This document shows positions 54,348-61,808 of a stretch of DNA of 64,000 nucleotides, one piece after another (the first letter of the stretch is position 1; each line of letters begins with the position of its first letter). The position numbers and the translations under genes were made by a program. Source of the DNA: a filamentous cyanobacterium ESFC-1 (GTDB lineage: Bacteria; Cyanobacteriota; Cyanobacteriia; Cyanobacteriales; Spirulinaceae); the NCBI GenBank assembly GCA_000380225.1, contig KB904821.1, positions 2,248,776 to 2,312,775 of the forward strand, given 5' to 3'. The notes under the pieces were generated by a model, which saw only the letters and a program-made list of their open reading frames with translations, was not told the origin of the DNA and did not search any database.

Positions 54348-55982
54348 TTATGTGTCAACAATCGGTGTAATTTGACCATTAACGGTATAAAAACCGCCGC
54401 GACTGGCTTCTTTGAGGCTTTCTACCTGGTAACGTTTTCCTTCTTGGCGTAAATCTCTGGGGAACTGCACATTCCAATCGGAATTGTAACCGGAAGATAC
54501 AACCCGCACTTTGAGTTTACTGCCCTTTTTGTAGCACTCGACAATAATTTCTGAAGTAGTCGTTTGGGGTTGAGAAGAAAGCCATTTTTGCCGGATGCGT
54601 TGGATTTGGGCTTGGAATTTTGCCCCTTTGTCTGGATTTACCAGATTAATAAAGTTAGCATATCCCTGAATCTCAGCCATGAGGTTGTTAGAATTTCCCC
54701 AGTGTTTCCCGGTGAGTCCGTCGCATTCGATTTGGTATAAAGTAGCCCGGAATCGCTTTAGGGTTTTGCGGTCTATATTAGGAAATTCGTTGACGACAAT
54801 CCCTGTTACTTCCTGCTGACGGGATTTTTGCCGTTGAATCCGCAGTTTGTCGGGGTGACGGGTGAAGCCTTCGTGGTTGATGATGTTTTCGCTGCGATGT
54901 AGAAGCCCTCGGATGTGGTTCAAACTGTCCCCAGAAGCCGAAAAGGTGAGGTCATCGGCATAGCGGGTGTAAGTGTAGCCTAATTCGTCTGCGAGGGCGG
55001 TTAAACGGCGGTCTAAGCGACGACAGAGTATGTTTGTCAAAGCCGGGGATGTGGGCGATCCTTGAGGCAGATGGCGATCGCCCGTTGCGACATAATAGGT
55101 AATACCGTCGAGTTCGATCGCTTCGGTGTCGGCTTCGGTGCATAATAAACCTAAGATGGTTGCGATCGCCTCGCTGTAACCAATGGCTTGAAATAGCCCT
55201 TTGATGCGTTTATAGGTCAGGGTGGGGAAAAAGTTTTTGAGGTCGCAGTTGATCACGACTTCGGAGTTAACATGGGGTTGCGCGTTGGTTAAAATGGAGC
55301 GATCGCGCCGAAATCCGTGGGCTGCGTCGTGGGGTTCAATAGGGTTGAGGATATGGGTTAAAATCCAATGTTGAACGGCTTTTAAGCGGGGCATTGGCGC
55401 AGAAATAAGGCGATCGCCCCCGGTCTTTTTAGGTATATTAAAACGGATATAGTGGGAGACTTTAGCCACTTTGCGATTAAAGGCGAGAAAACGTAACTCC
55501 CCGATGCTAATATTCATCGCAGTTGCGAGGTCTGCTGCGTTGGCAAAATCGGGTAAGCCGTAACCTTGCAAACGCTCGGAATTGCTTTGCGCGTGATTCA
55601 GTCCTTTTGAAACATCTTCCCCTAAATAGACAATTTCTTGGGCTTTTCGGGCTTGCCAGGCTTCGGCTCGTTCTTGTCGTTCCCTTTCGCGTCTTTCCTT
55701 GTTTTCTTGCTGTTTTCGTCGGGATTCTGCTAACCTTTCTTTCAGCATTTGCCGCCGCAGGGCTTGTTCATCTTGCAACAAACGGCTTTGTTTGCGTAAG
55801 TCTCTTAATTCTCGTTGTAGTTGCGATCGCTTTTGGATTTCTGCGGTCGTTTCTTGATGTACCTCGTCATCCTCTGACCAAAAGCCAAAGCGGATCATTT
55901 CTTCGAGGATAAACTGTTCTTTGCCGACTTGACGCACGCGATCGTATAATTCTTGTCTACTACGGGGTTGCTCAGACATCAC
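54348..55982 (-). CDS. Retron-type reverse transcriptase with long N-terminal coiled coil and C-terminal domain
   Basis: A 544-residue RT. A charged coiled coil occupies about residues 1-125 (QLQRELRDLRKQSRLL, then RKQQENKERRERERQERAE). The RT domain spans about 150-430. Retron hallmarks are present: NAxxH (N233-H237 in TNAQPHV), LPQGSPTSP, the catalytic YADD (341-344) and the VTG motif (392-394). The group II intron maturase X domain and HNH are absent. The last 70 residues form a beta-rich domain (IIVECYKKGSKLKVRVVSSG ... GGFYTVNGQI) that I do not name. Retrons are anti-phage systems in which the RT makes msDNA from an adjacent RNA. Only 148 bases lie upstream before the next gene. Confidence 0.88.
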   Translation of the reverse strand: MMSEQPRSRQELYDRVRQVGKEQFILEEMIRFGFWSEDDEVHQETTAEIQKRSQLQRELRDLRKQSRLLQDEQALRRQMLKERLAESRRKQQENKERRERERQERAEAWQARKAQEIVYLGEDVSKGLNHAQSNSERLQGYGLPDFANAADLATAMNISIGELRFLAFNRKVAKVSHYIRFNIPKKTGGDRLISAPMPRLKAVQHWILTHILNPIEPHDAAHGFRRDRSILTNAQPHVNSEVVINCDLKNFFPTLTYKRIKGLFQAIGYSEAIATILGLLCTEADTEAIELDGITYYVATGDRHLPQGSPTSPALTNILCRRLDRRLTALADELGYTYTRYADDLTFSASGDSLNHIRGLLHRSENIINHEGFTRHPDKLRIQRQKSRQQEVTGIVVNEFPNIDRKTLKRFRATLYQIECDGLTGKHWGNSNNLMAEIQGYANFINLVNPDKGAKFQAQIQRIRQKWLSSQPQTTTSEIIVECYKKGSKLKVRVVSSGYNSDWNVQFPRDLRQEGKRYQVESLKEASRGGFYTVNGQITPIVDT

Positions 55983-56081
55983 CAGTTAGCCCAGAAAGTT
56001 ACTCAAATTTGGTTCAATTGTACTAGCATAAAGCCAATGCTACAAGTTTATCTGAAATAAATTGAGAATTGCTATAAAATT

Positions 56082-56104
56082 CCCCCCGATACAACATCGA
56101 GGGG
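56082..56104 (-). terminator. Terminator of the 98-residue protein gene
   Basis: On the minus strand CCCCTCGAT pairs with ATCGGGGGG (one T-G wobble, 5-base loop) and is followed by AATTTT. It lies 27 bases after the stop at 56131 and separates that gene from the RT gene. Confidence 0.75.
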
Positions 56105-56130
56105 CAAAAATGTTAGAAATGCAAATTCAA

Positions 56131-56427
56131 TTATTTCTTTTCAACATACATTTCTGGTTCTACGGCATAATTGTCTAAACGACCCGCTTCGTCCACCACA
56201 TAACCATCTGTTGTGGTCATTCCAGTGCCTTTTTCTTGTTGGTCTACTTCTTTGACCTGTTTAACTTGTTTTTCCACATCTTCTGCGGCTGGAATACGCT
56301 CATCCGGGGGGTTTACCATGGGATTTTGTGCCATTTGCACACCCATTTGATCGCCAGATACGCTGGTTCCCGGTTCGGTTTTGTCAGGATTAACTGGGGT
56401 TACTACTCTTTTTTGTTCTTCAGCCAT
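56131..56427 (-). CDS. Small hydrophilic protein, unknown function
   Basis: A 98-residue, highly polar and probably disordered protein (GTSVSGDQMGVQMAQNPMV, PPDERIPAAEDVEKQVKQVK, then TDGYVVDEAGRLDNYAVEP). No Cys, no membrane helix, no signal peptide. The composition is like that of stress-induced hydrophilic proteins, but no family is recognised. It has its own terminator and lies downstream of another small protein gene (56665-57024) on the same strand, about 240 bases apart. Confidence 0.6.
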   Translation of the reverse strand: MAEEQKRVVTPVNPDKTEPGTSVSGDQMGVQMAQNPMVNPPDERIPAAEDVEKQVKQVKEVDQQEKGTGMTTTDGYVVDEAGRLDNYAVEPEMYVEKK

Positions 56428-56664
56428 ATTTTTATTATTTTATTATCGTCATTTGCATAGCAGCCTAATTTTAATTAATCAGGGTTTGAAATTACTTAAG
56501 ATAACCTTTTCACCAATCAGACTACTTTTACCATAACAAGGCTGAAGGCTTCATTAATCTGTCGCGAGCCTTAATTCTCGTTTGATCTTTCAAATTGGAG
56601 TCGTCCCAAGGAAAGAGAGGATGAATCTTCGATCAACTCATTTTTGGTGCTTTCACAAGCAGTT

Positions 56665-57024
56665 TTACTCAACTTCTAACTCAATTTCAGTTTCATCAAA
56701 AGTTGCATCTGCGGGGTCTTCTCCAATCCAGTCAGGAAGTAAAATCAAACCTAAACCAATGACCAACAACGAGATTAAACTGATCCCTAAAATCAATCCT
56801 CGACCTGCATATTTATTCTGCTTGTTGTGACTGTGTTGTTCTTCGAGATGACGTTGTTCTTGACGACCTCGCAAATAGCCGTGTTTAAAGTTTTCTTCGG
56901 CCATTTCTGGTTGAGAACGAATTGCAGCCGTATCAGTAGAGGAAGGATGAGGGACAGAATTTTTTTCAGAATCGGTGAGTCCTTTATTATTGAAATTTTG
57001 GGGATTTTTATTTAAATTAGTCAT
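56665..57024 (-). CDS. Small single-pass membrane protein, unknown function
   Basis: A 119-residue protein: an Asn/Ser-rich hydrophilic N-terminus (about 1-70, with NFKHGYLRGRQEQRHLEEQH), one membrane helix (about 75-96, GLILGISLISLLVIGLGLIL) and an acidic C-terminal tail (EDPADATFDETEIELEVE). The charge pattern (basic before, acidic after the helix) predicts the N-terminus inside. The YLRGRxxQ segment is seen in other small cyanobacterial membrane proteins, but the function is unknown. The nearest genes are the 98-residue protein downstream and the ABC permease upstream. Confidence 0.62.
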   Translation of the reverse strand: MTNLNKNPQNFNNKGLTDSEKNSVPHPSSTDTAAIRSQPEMAEENFKHGYLRGRQEQRHLEEQHSHNKQNKYAGRGLILGISLISLLVIGLGLILLPDWIGEDPADATFDETEIELEVE

Positions 57025-57155
57025 AACCTTTTTTTATATTGGGATGAAGTTGTAAAGTTAATTGTGCTAGACCTTACAATTACAATTTTATGGTTTTTGA
57101 CTTTAAATTCATCCCCCAGATGAAATAAATTCAATGAGATTAAACCCCAGAGATT

Positions 57156-58004
57156 CTACCCTTTGACCCCACTTCCCGCTTCAGAAGGAATAATATAACG
57201 CTGCACAAAGAGGAATAAAATTAAAACGGGTGCAATAGAAATTATCGAACCTGCTGCAATTAAACGCCAATCGAGGGAGAAAGTTCCTGCTAACCTTGCA
57301 ACTCCTAAAGGAAGCGTATAGTAATCGGGATTATCCAGCACAATCAACGGCCACAAAAAGTCACTCCAAGAGCCAATAAATGTAAAAATTGCTAACGTAA
57401 TTAACGCCGGACGTACCGCCGGAATCATCACATTCCACCAAATACCGATTTCTGTACAACCGTCCATCCTGGCGGCTTCTTCGAGTTCTTTGGGGACTCC
57501 GAGGAAGGCTTGACGCAAGAGAAATATACCGAAAGCAGTAGCAAGACTGGGAAAAATTAGCCCCAGGTAAGTGTTTCTTAAACCGAGTTCCACCGTGAGA
57601 ACATAAAGAGGGATCATGACAATCTGAAAGGGAATCATGATCGTGGAGATAATGAGAGCAAAAATAAAGTCTCGTCCCCAAAATTTTAACCTTGCGAGGG
57701 GATAAGCCGCCAGAGAACTAAAAATCAAATTTAAAATGACTGTGAGAATAGCAACCAGTAAACTGTTGAATAAATAGCGACCAAAAGGGGCAGTTTCCCA
57801 AGCCGTGATAAAGTTATTAAATGTCGGGGATTGGGGAATAAGACGGGGAGGAAAGCCAAAAATATCTTCTGTGGGAGACTTTAAGGATGTTCCTAATAAC
57901 CACAGTAACGGAAATAGCATTAAGACCGCGATCGCGCACAATGTAATATAAATCGCAATCGTTTTGAATCTCGGATTTTTCGCGATCGCCTGCAATTCTT
58001 TCAT
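57156..58004 (-). CDS. ABC-transporter permease, carbohydrate type (MalG/UgpE-like)
   Basis: A 282-residue permease of the second (MalG-type) subunit. It has six predicted helices, starting YITLCAIAVLMLFPLLWLLG, and the EAA cytoplasmic loop EELEEAARMDGCTEIGIWWN that contacts the ATPase. The end of the protein, FLFVQRYIIPSEAGSGVKG, is the usual C-terminus of this family. Substrates may be sugars, glucosylglycerol or glycerol phosphate. No partner permease, binding protein or ATPase gene is near, so subunits would have to come from other loci. It begins 3 bases after the stop of the 5-formyl-THF cyclo-ligase gene, showing tight co-transcription. Confidence 0.88.
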   Translation of the reverse strand: MKELQAIAKNPRFKTIAIYITLCAIAVLMLFPLLWLLGTSLKSPTEDIFGFPPRLIPQSPTFNNFITAWETAPFGRYLFNSLLVAILTVILNLIFSSLAAYPLARLKFWGRDFIFALIISTIMIPFQIVMIPLYVLTVELGLRNTYLGLIFPSLATAFGIFLLRQAFLGVPKELEEAARMDGCTEIGIWWNVMIPAVRPALITLAIFTFIGSWSDFLWPLIVLDNPDYYTLPLGVARLAGTFSLDWRLIAAGSIISIAPVLILFLFVQRYIIPSEAGSGVKG

Positions 58005-58007
58005 GGT

Positions 58008-58568
58008 TTATAAATTAATAAATCGCCAACCCATTTCCGTACAAACTCCCCCCAACGGACGATCCCAAGTATCAACAGGAAGCTTCGGAACAAAAGCAAA
58101 CTCAAAAATAATCCCAATCGTGGGAATTGAAACCCACTCTGGATGACTGAGTAAACGGTCATAAAATCCGCCTCCATACCCTAAACGATACCCGGCGCGA
58201 TCGCAAGCCACCGCAGGCACTAAAATCAAATCCACCTCCTGGGGCTGTAAGCGCTCAGAATGCGGCGACGGGGCAAAAATGCCATAATCTCGCTTTTCTA
58301 GAGCTTCTGAGGGCTGCCAGCGATGCCAAATTAAAGATTTATCCTCGCATCGAGGTAAGCCCCAATTTTTCTGGGAGGTTTCGTACAAAAAGCTTAAATC
58401 CGGTTCCTGACGAAAACTACAATACCCCAAAATCGTTTGGGCTTGTTGAAATAAAGGAATAGTTATTAGTTGTTGACAAAGTTCTTGGCTTTGTTTTTGC
58501 CATTTTTCTGGCGCGAGGGATTGCCTTTTTTGTAATATTTGTTGTCTAATTTCAAGTTTTTGATTCAC
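58008..58568 (-). CDS. 5-formyltetrahydrofolate cyclo-ligase
   Basis: A 186-residue enzyme that converts 5-formyl-THF to 5,10-methenyl-THF with ATP, returning the stored folate to one-carbon flow. Family segments are KLEIRQQILQKRQSL, ILGYCSFRQEPDL, DLILVPAVACDRAGYRLGYGGGFYDRLL (phosphate and folate site) and IGIIFEFAFV near the end. The frame is closed upstream by a stop; the only start is GTG at 58568. It is the first gene of the pair with the ABC permease. The gene is also called ygfA or fau in other bacteria. Confidence 0.9.
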   Translation of the reverse strand: MNQKLEIRQQILQKRQSLAPEKWQKQSQELCQQLITIPLFQQAQTILGYCSFRQEPDLSFLYETSQKNWGLPRCEDKSLIWHRWQPSEALEKRDYGIFAPSPHSERLQPQEVDLILVPAVACDRAGYRLGYGGGFYDRLLSHPEWVSIPTIGIIFEFAFVPKLPVDTWDRPLGGVCTEMGWRFINL

Positions 58569-58791
58569 AACCGTTATATTGACTTAAAAACTATTTAATC
58601 TCGTTCCTAGGTTATACCTTAAAACGAACACACAAAGCTCTACCTTGATTAGAATGATAGAGATTTCGACACCACAGTAATTTTAATTAATTTTTTGAGG
58701 AACAAGATTAATAACCGATCCTATCAAAATAAGAACAAACAACAAACAGCAAAAAGCCAGTCACTCAGGCAATAAAAGTTTTCCTTAGATT

Positions 58792-59739
58792 TTACTGTTG
58801 CTTCAATTCCGCATACGCTTCATAAACCCCTTGCACATTGTACCAATTCAGGAAAATACGAGCGACTTCGAGAGCCAATTGGGGCTTACCGCGATTAATT
58901 AACCACTGTAAAAAAGGCGCAAGGGTTCTTTCATTCAAACGTCCCCCTACCGATAATACACCCCACAAAATACGATGTAACCAAGTCATTTGAATCATCA
59001 TTTTAACATCCCAAGTTGGGTGTTTTTGGTAGAATAAAACTCCCATTCGTCCCCGTTGATGCTCTTGGTCAATCAGTTTGGGGATTTGCGCTAAACTAAA
59101 GGGCGGATGCCAGTGATAGCCCACCGCTTCGGGACATTTAATCAGTTTTAAATTAAGCTTTTTCAAGCGAACACCGAGTTCTAAATCTTCCCAACCGTAA
59201 AGTTGAAACCCCGTATCAAATAAACCTGCTTCTATGAGCCAATGACGCGCGATCGCGACATTTCCCGTAGCAAAATAAGCCGCCGAAAAATCCGTCACTT
59301 TATAAGGCTCAGAGGTTGGATTCTCGAAATTGCAAGTATTAATCACCCAACCATAAGTAAACACGCGATCGCCATAACCTTCTTGTCTTCCTTGAGCCAA
59401 TCCTGCTGCATGAGCCTCTAAAAAATTCTCAGTCACAACCAGATCGCTGTCAATAAAAATAATTGTATCTCCTTGTGCCTTTTCAACCCCTAAATTTCTC
59501 GCCGCAGCGGCCCCTTGGTGATTTTGTGCGAAAGTTATAACATGGGGAAACTGCTCGGCATTCGCTTTTAAATAGTCCAATGTCCCGTCCGTTGAGCCAT
59601 CATCAACGACAACAATTTCGTAGCCTTTGATCGCCGTAGCGGGGGTAAATCTCTGGACTTCTAACGCCTTTAAACATTTGGTTAAAATCGGCTTGCGGTT
59701 ATAAGTTGGGATAACAATACTAAAAAACACAGAAGACAT
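58792..59739 (-). CDS. Family 2 glycosyltransferase
   Basis: A 315-residue GT-A fold transferase. The N-terminus is SIVIPTYNRKPILTKCLKAL, followed by VVVDDGSTDGTLDYL and the metal-binding DxD-like motif FIDSDLVV (about residue 95). GWEDLELGVRLKK (about 185) is the ED motif holding the catalytic base. The C-terminal helices (about 235-315) resemble the galactosyltransferase-type extension, and no membrane helix is seen. The role is probably in polysaccharide or glycolipid assembly; donor and acceptor are unknown. It is divergent from map, with about 390 bases and a strong palindrome between. Confidence 0.87.
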   Translation of the reverse strand: MSSVFFSIVIPTYNRKPILTKCLKALEVQRFTPATAIKGYEIVVVDDGSTDGTLDYLKANAEQFPHVITFAQNHQGAAAARNLGVEKAQGDTIIFIDSDLVVTENFLEAHAAGLAQGRQEGYGDRVFTYGWVINTCNFENPTSEPYKVTDFSAAYFATGNVAIARHWLIEAGLFDTGFQLYGWEDLELGVRLKKLNLKLIKCPEAVGYHWHPPFSLAQIPKLIDQEHQRGRMGVLFYQKHPTWDVKMMIQMTWLHRILWGVLSVGGRLNERTLAPFLQWLINRGKPQLALEVARIFLNWYNVQGVYEAYAELKQQ

Positions 59740-59977
59740 CTTTTATACGAATGAATAAAATATTGTAAATTGCTTAATATCTATGGGCTAGATGTAGAAG
59801 CATCAATCTAAAGACGGTAGGCAATACCGACTGCATAACATAAGATTACGAAATCAAGGGCAAAGCCCTTGTCTATACGTTCCCCGGTACAACCTAAGAA
59901 CGAAATCAAAAACAAACAACAAGTCAATTCTCGTCAAAACCGGCGAGCGATCGCCACCACTGACTTTTACCCTAATC

Positions 59978-60012
59978 ATAACAGTTGTTATGACCGACAT
60001 AATAACTGTTAT
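59978..60012. promoter_or_regulatory. 35-base interrupted palindrome, probable operator
   Basis: ATAACAGTT-G-TTATG, spacer ACCGA, then CATAA-T-AACTGTTAT: 14 paired positions with one mismatch around a 5-base spacer. It lies in the divergent spacer (59740-60128), 117 bases before the map start and about 240 bases before the GT2 start. No T-run follows, so a terminator is unlikely, and a protein-binding operator or inverted pair of sites is preferred. The rest of the spacer has no gene. Confidence 0.55.
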
Positions 60013-60128
60013 GAGGTTTGCCCCAGAAAATCCGTCTGAAAGAATGAAGGCGCGATCGCGTTCCAGAACTTCGTACAATAGAGAACGATCATCCCATAAA
60101 CAACTCAAGATACAGCCAAGCATAACTT

Positions 60129-60896
60129 ATGGCCAACGAAACAATTACCCTATTATCCAGCCGCGAAGTTGAGAAAATGCGGGCTGCCGGACAATTAGCC
60201 GCCGAATTGCTCGATTATCTCGAACCCATGGTTAAACCCGGCGTAACCACCCAAGAATTAAACGACGCAGCCGAAAAATGGACGCAACAACACGGGGCAA
60301 AAAGCGCACCTCTTGGTTATCATGGCTTTCCCAAATCCATCTGTACCAGCGTCAACGAAGTCGTCTGTCACGGCATTCCTAGCCCCCGTCATGTCCTCAA
60401 AGACGGGGATATTATCAACATCGACGTTACCCCCATTTTAGACGGCTATCACGGCGACACCTCCCGCACCTTTTTCGTCGGGACCCCTTCAGATAAAGCC
60501 AAAAAACTCGTCGAAGTCACCGAAGAATGTTTGCATCGCGCGATCGCCCAAGTCAAACCCGGTGCTAGACTAGGGGATATCGGCGCAGCGATCCAGGAAC
60601 ACGCCGAAGCAGAAGGCTTTTCCGTCGTTCGCGATTTCGTCGGCCATGGCGTGAGTACCGTCTTCCACACCGCCCCCCAAGTCCCCCACTACGGCAAATG
60701 GGGCAAAGGTAAGAAACTCCGCAAAGGCATGGTTTTCACCATCGAACCCATGATTAACGAAGGCACCTGGGAAGCCCAAGTCCTCGAAGATGGTTGGACT
60801 GCCATCACCAAAGACCACAAACTCTCGGCTCAATTCGAGCATACCATCGCCGTCACGGATGATGGGGTTGAGATTTTGACGCAACGGCATTCTTAG
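60129..60896 (+). CDS. map: Type I methionine aminopeptidase
   Basis: A 255-residue enzyme that removes the initiator Met. The five metal ligands are recognisable in NIDVTPILDGYHGDTSR (two Asp), GHGVSTVFH (His), FTIEPMINEG (Glu) and FEHTIAV (Glu); the substrate His is in VVCHGIPS. There is no N-terminal zinc-finger extension. The length and sequence fit a bacterial MapA/B type. Cyanobacteria usually have several map genes, and which one is essential cannot be told here. Copy C of the 3'-adjacent repeat follows the stop codon directly. Confidence 0.94.
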   Translation: MANETITLLSSREVEKMRAAGQLAAELLDYLEPMVKPGVTTQELNDAAEKWTQQHGAKSAPLGYHGFPKSICTSVNEVVCHGIPSPRHVLKDGDIINIDVTPILDGYHGDTSRTFFVGTPSDKAKKLVEVTEECLHRAIAQVKPGARLGDIGAAIQEHAEAEGFSVVRDFVGHGVSTVFHTAPQVPHYGKWGKGKKLRKGMVFTIEPMINEGTWEAQVLEDGWTAITKDHKLSAQFEHTIAVTDDGVEILTQRHS

Positions 60897-60945
60897 GCAA
60901 TCGGCAATCGGGGGGGAGTGAAGATGAATGCCCCTCCAAAGTAGA
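60897..60945 (+). repeat. 3'-adjacent dispersed repeat, copy C (partial)
   Basis: GGCAATCGGCAATCGGGGGG followed by AGTGAAGATGAATGCCCCTCCAAAG matches the gene-proximal part of the hemH copy (44398-44581) when both are read in the sense of their genes. It begins at the base after the map stop codon. Beyond it (60960-60982) GGGTTTTAGCCCAAAAAA forms a small hairpin. Confidence 0.65.
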
Positions 60946-61157
60946 TCAGATATCTGGGTTTTAGCCCAAAAAAACGAACTTAAGGTTTCAAAAAGAGTTG
61001 TTGAGACAGTTGGGAAACTAATAACCAATCACCCACACAACCGCCAGTCCAGATAACCCGACCAAACCCAGTAATTCAGTTTGTTATCTTAGACTCATGA
61101 AGCGTTACAGCATAACAACGCTTCATCACTCCCCCTAAACCTCTATGGAAACAAAAT

Positions 61158-61571
61158 ATGAGCTTACTTGGTAATATCATCTGGTTGATTTTCGGCGGTT
61201 TTTTGAGTGGCATGGGTTATGTTTTAGGTGGATTAAGTTTGTGTTTAACCATTGTCGGCATTCCCTTCGGCATTCAATCGATTAAAATTGGTTTTGCCAC
61301 CATGACTCCCTTTGGTCGAGAAGTGGTTGAAGCGCCTACCGCAAACGGCACATTAGAAACCATTTTTAATGTTATTTGGATTGTTTTATTTGGTTGGGGA
61401 ATTGCCCTTTCTCACATCACCCACGCCGCGATTTTAGCCCTGACCATTGTCGGTTTACCCTTCGCGAAACAACACATCAAGCTAATCAATATGGCTTTGT
61501 TTCCCTTTGGTCGCGATTTCCAAGCCATGGATAAAGTTAGCACAGATATCAAGTCTACTAACCTCGCGTAG
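61158..61571 (+). CDS. yccF: YccF family inner-membrane protein
   Basis: A 137-residue protein with the duplicated YccF unit: NIIWLIFGGFLSGMGYVLGG ... LTIVGIPFGIQSIKIG ... TPFGREV, then NVIWIVLFGWGIALSHI ... LTIVGLPFAKQHIKL ... PFGRDF. Four hydrophobic segments in two hairpins are predicted. The function is unknown; the family is widespread. A 12-bp terminator hairpin follows 32 bases after the stop. Confidence 0.88.
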   Translation: MSLLGNIIWLIFGGFLSGMGYVLGGLSLCLTIVGIPFGIQSIKIGFATMTPFGREVVEAPTANGTLETIFNVIWIVLFGWGIALSHITHAAILALTIVGLPFAKQHIKLINMALFPFGRDFQAMDKVSTDIKSTNLA

Positions 61572-61603
61572 TGGTAATTTGACTACAAAAATGAGTCGCT
61601 TTC

Positions 61604-61634
61604 AACCCTGGTTTTTTGATAAAACTGGGGTTTT
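61604..61634 (+). terminator. Terminator of yccF
   Basis: AACCCTGGTTTT pairs with AAAACTGGGGTT (two wobbles) around TTGAT, followed by TTAATT. Its sequence also fits the AACCCCGG hairpin family. Confidence 0.7.
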
Positions 61635-61649
61635 AATTAGTCCCCTTAA

Positions 61650-61675
61650 GGTGCGTTACACTTCGTTAACGCACC
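61650..61675. repeat. Hairpin repeat GGTGCGTTA...TAACGCACC, second copy
   Basis: Same arms as 1398-1439, with an 8-base loop (CACTTCGT). It lies directly beside palindromic element copy 5, as the first copy lies beside copy 1. Confidence 0.65.
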
Positions 61676-61678
61676 CTA

Positions 61679-61798
61679 CTGCCGTGACACGCCTTAAATA
61701 GAGCTTTAGCGTAGGGTGGGTTAGGCGGCTAAAACTCATGCTATGACTGCAATCTAGTTATCCGCCGTAACCCACCGTTTAAGATGTGTCGCGGCACT
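61679..61798. repeat. Palindromic MITE-like element, copy 5 (complete)
   Basis: Begins GCCGTGACACGCC and ends GTGTCGCGGC, giving terminal inverted repeats of about 10 bases with further pairing (CTTAAA/TTTAAG), then the inner GGGTGGGTTAGGCGG / CCGCCGTAACCCACC arms. The right end stops 10 bases short of the aminotransferase stop codon. It is nearly identical to copy 3. Confidence 0.88.
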
Positions 61799-61808
61799 AC
61801 AATTTATG

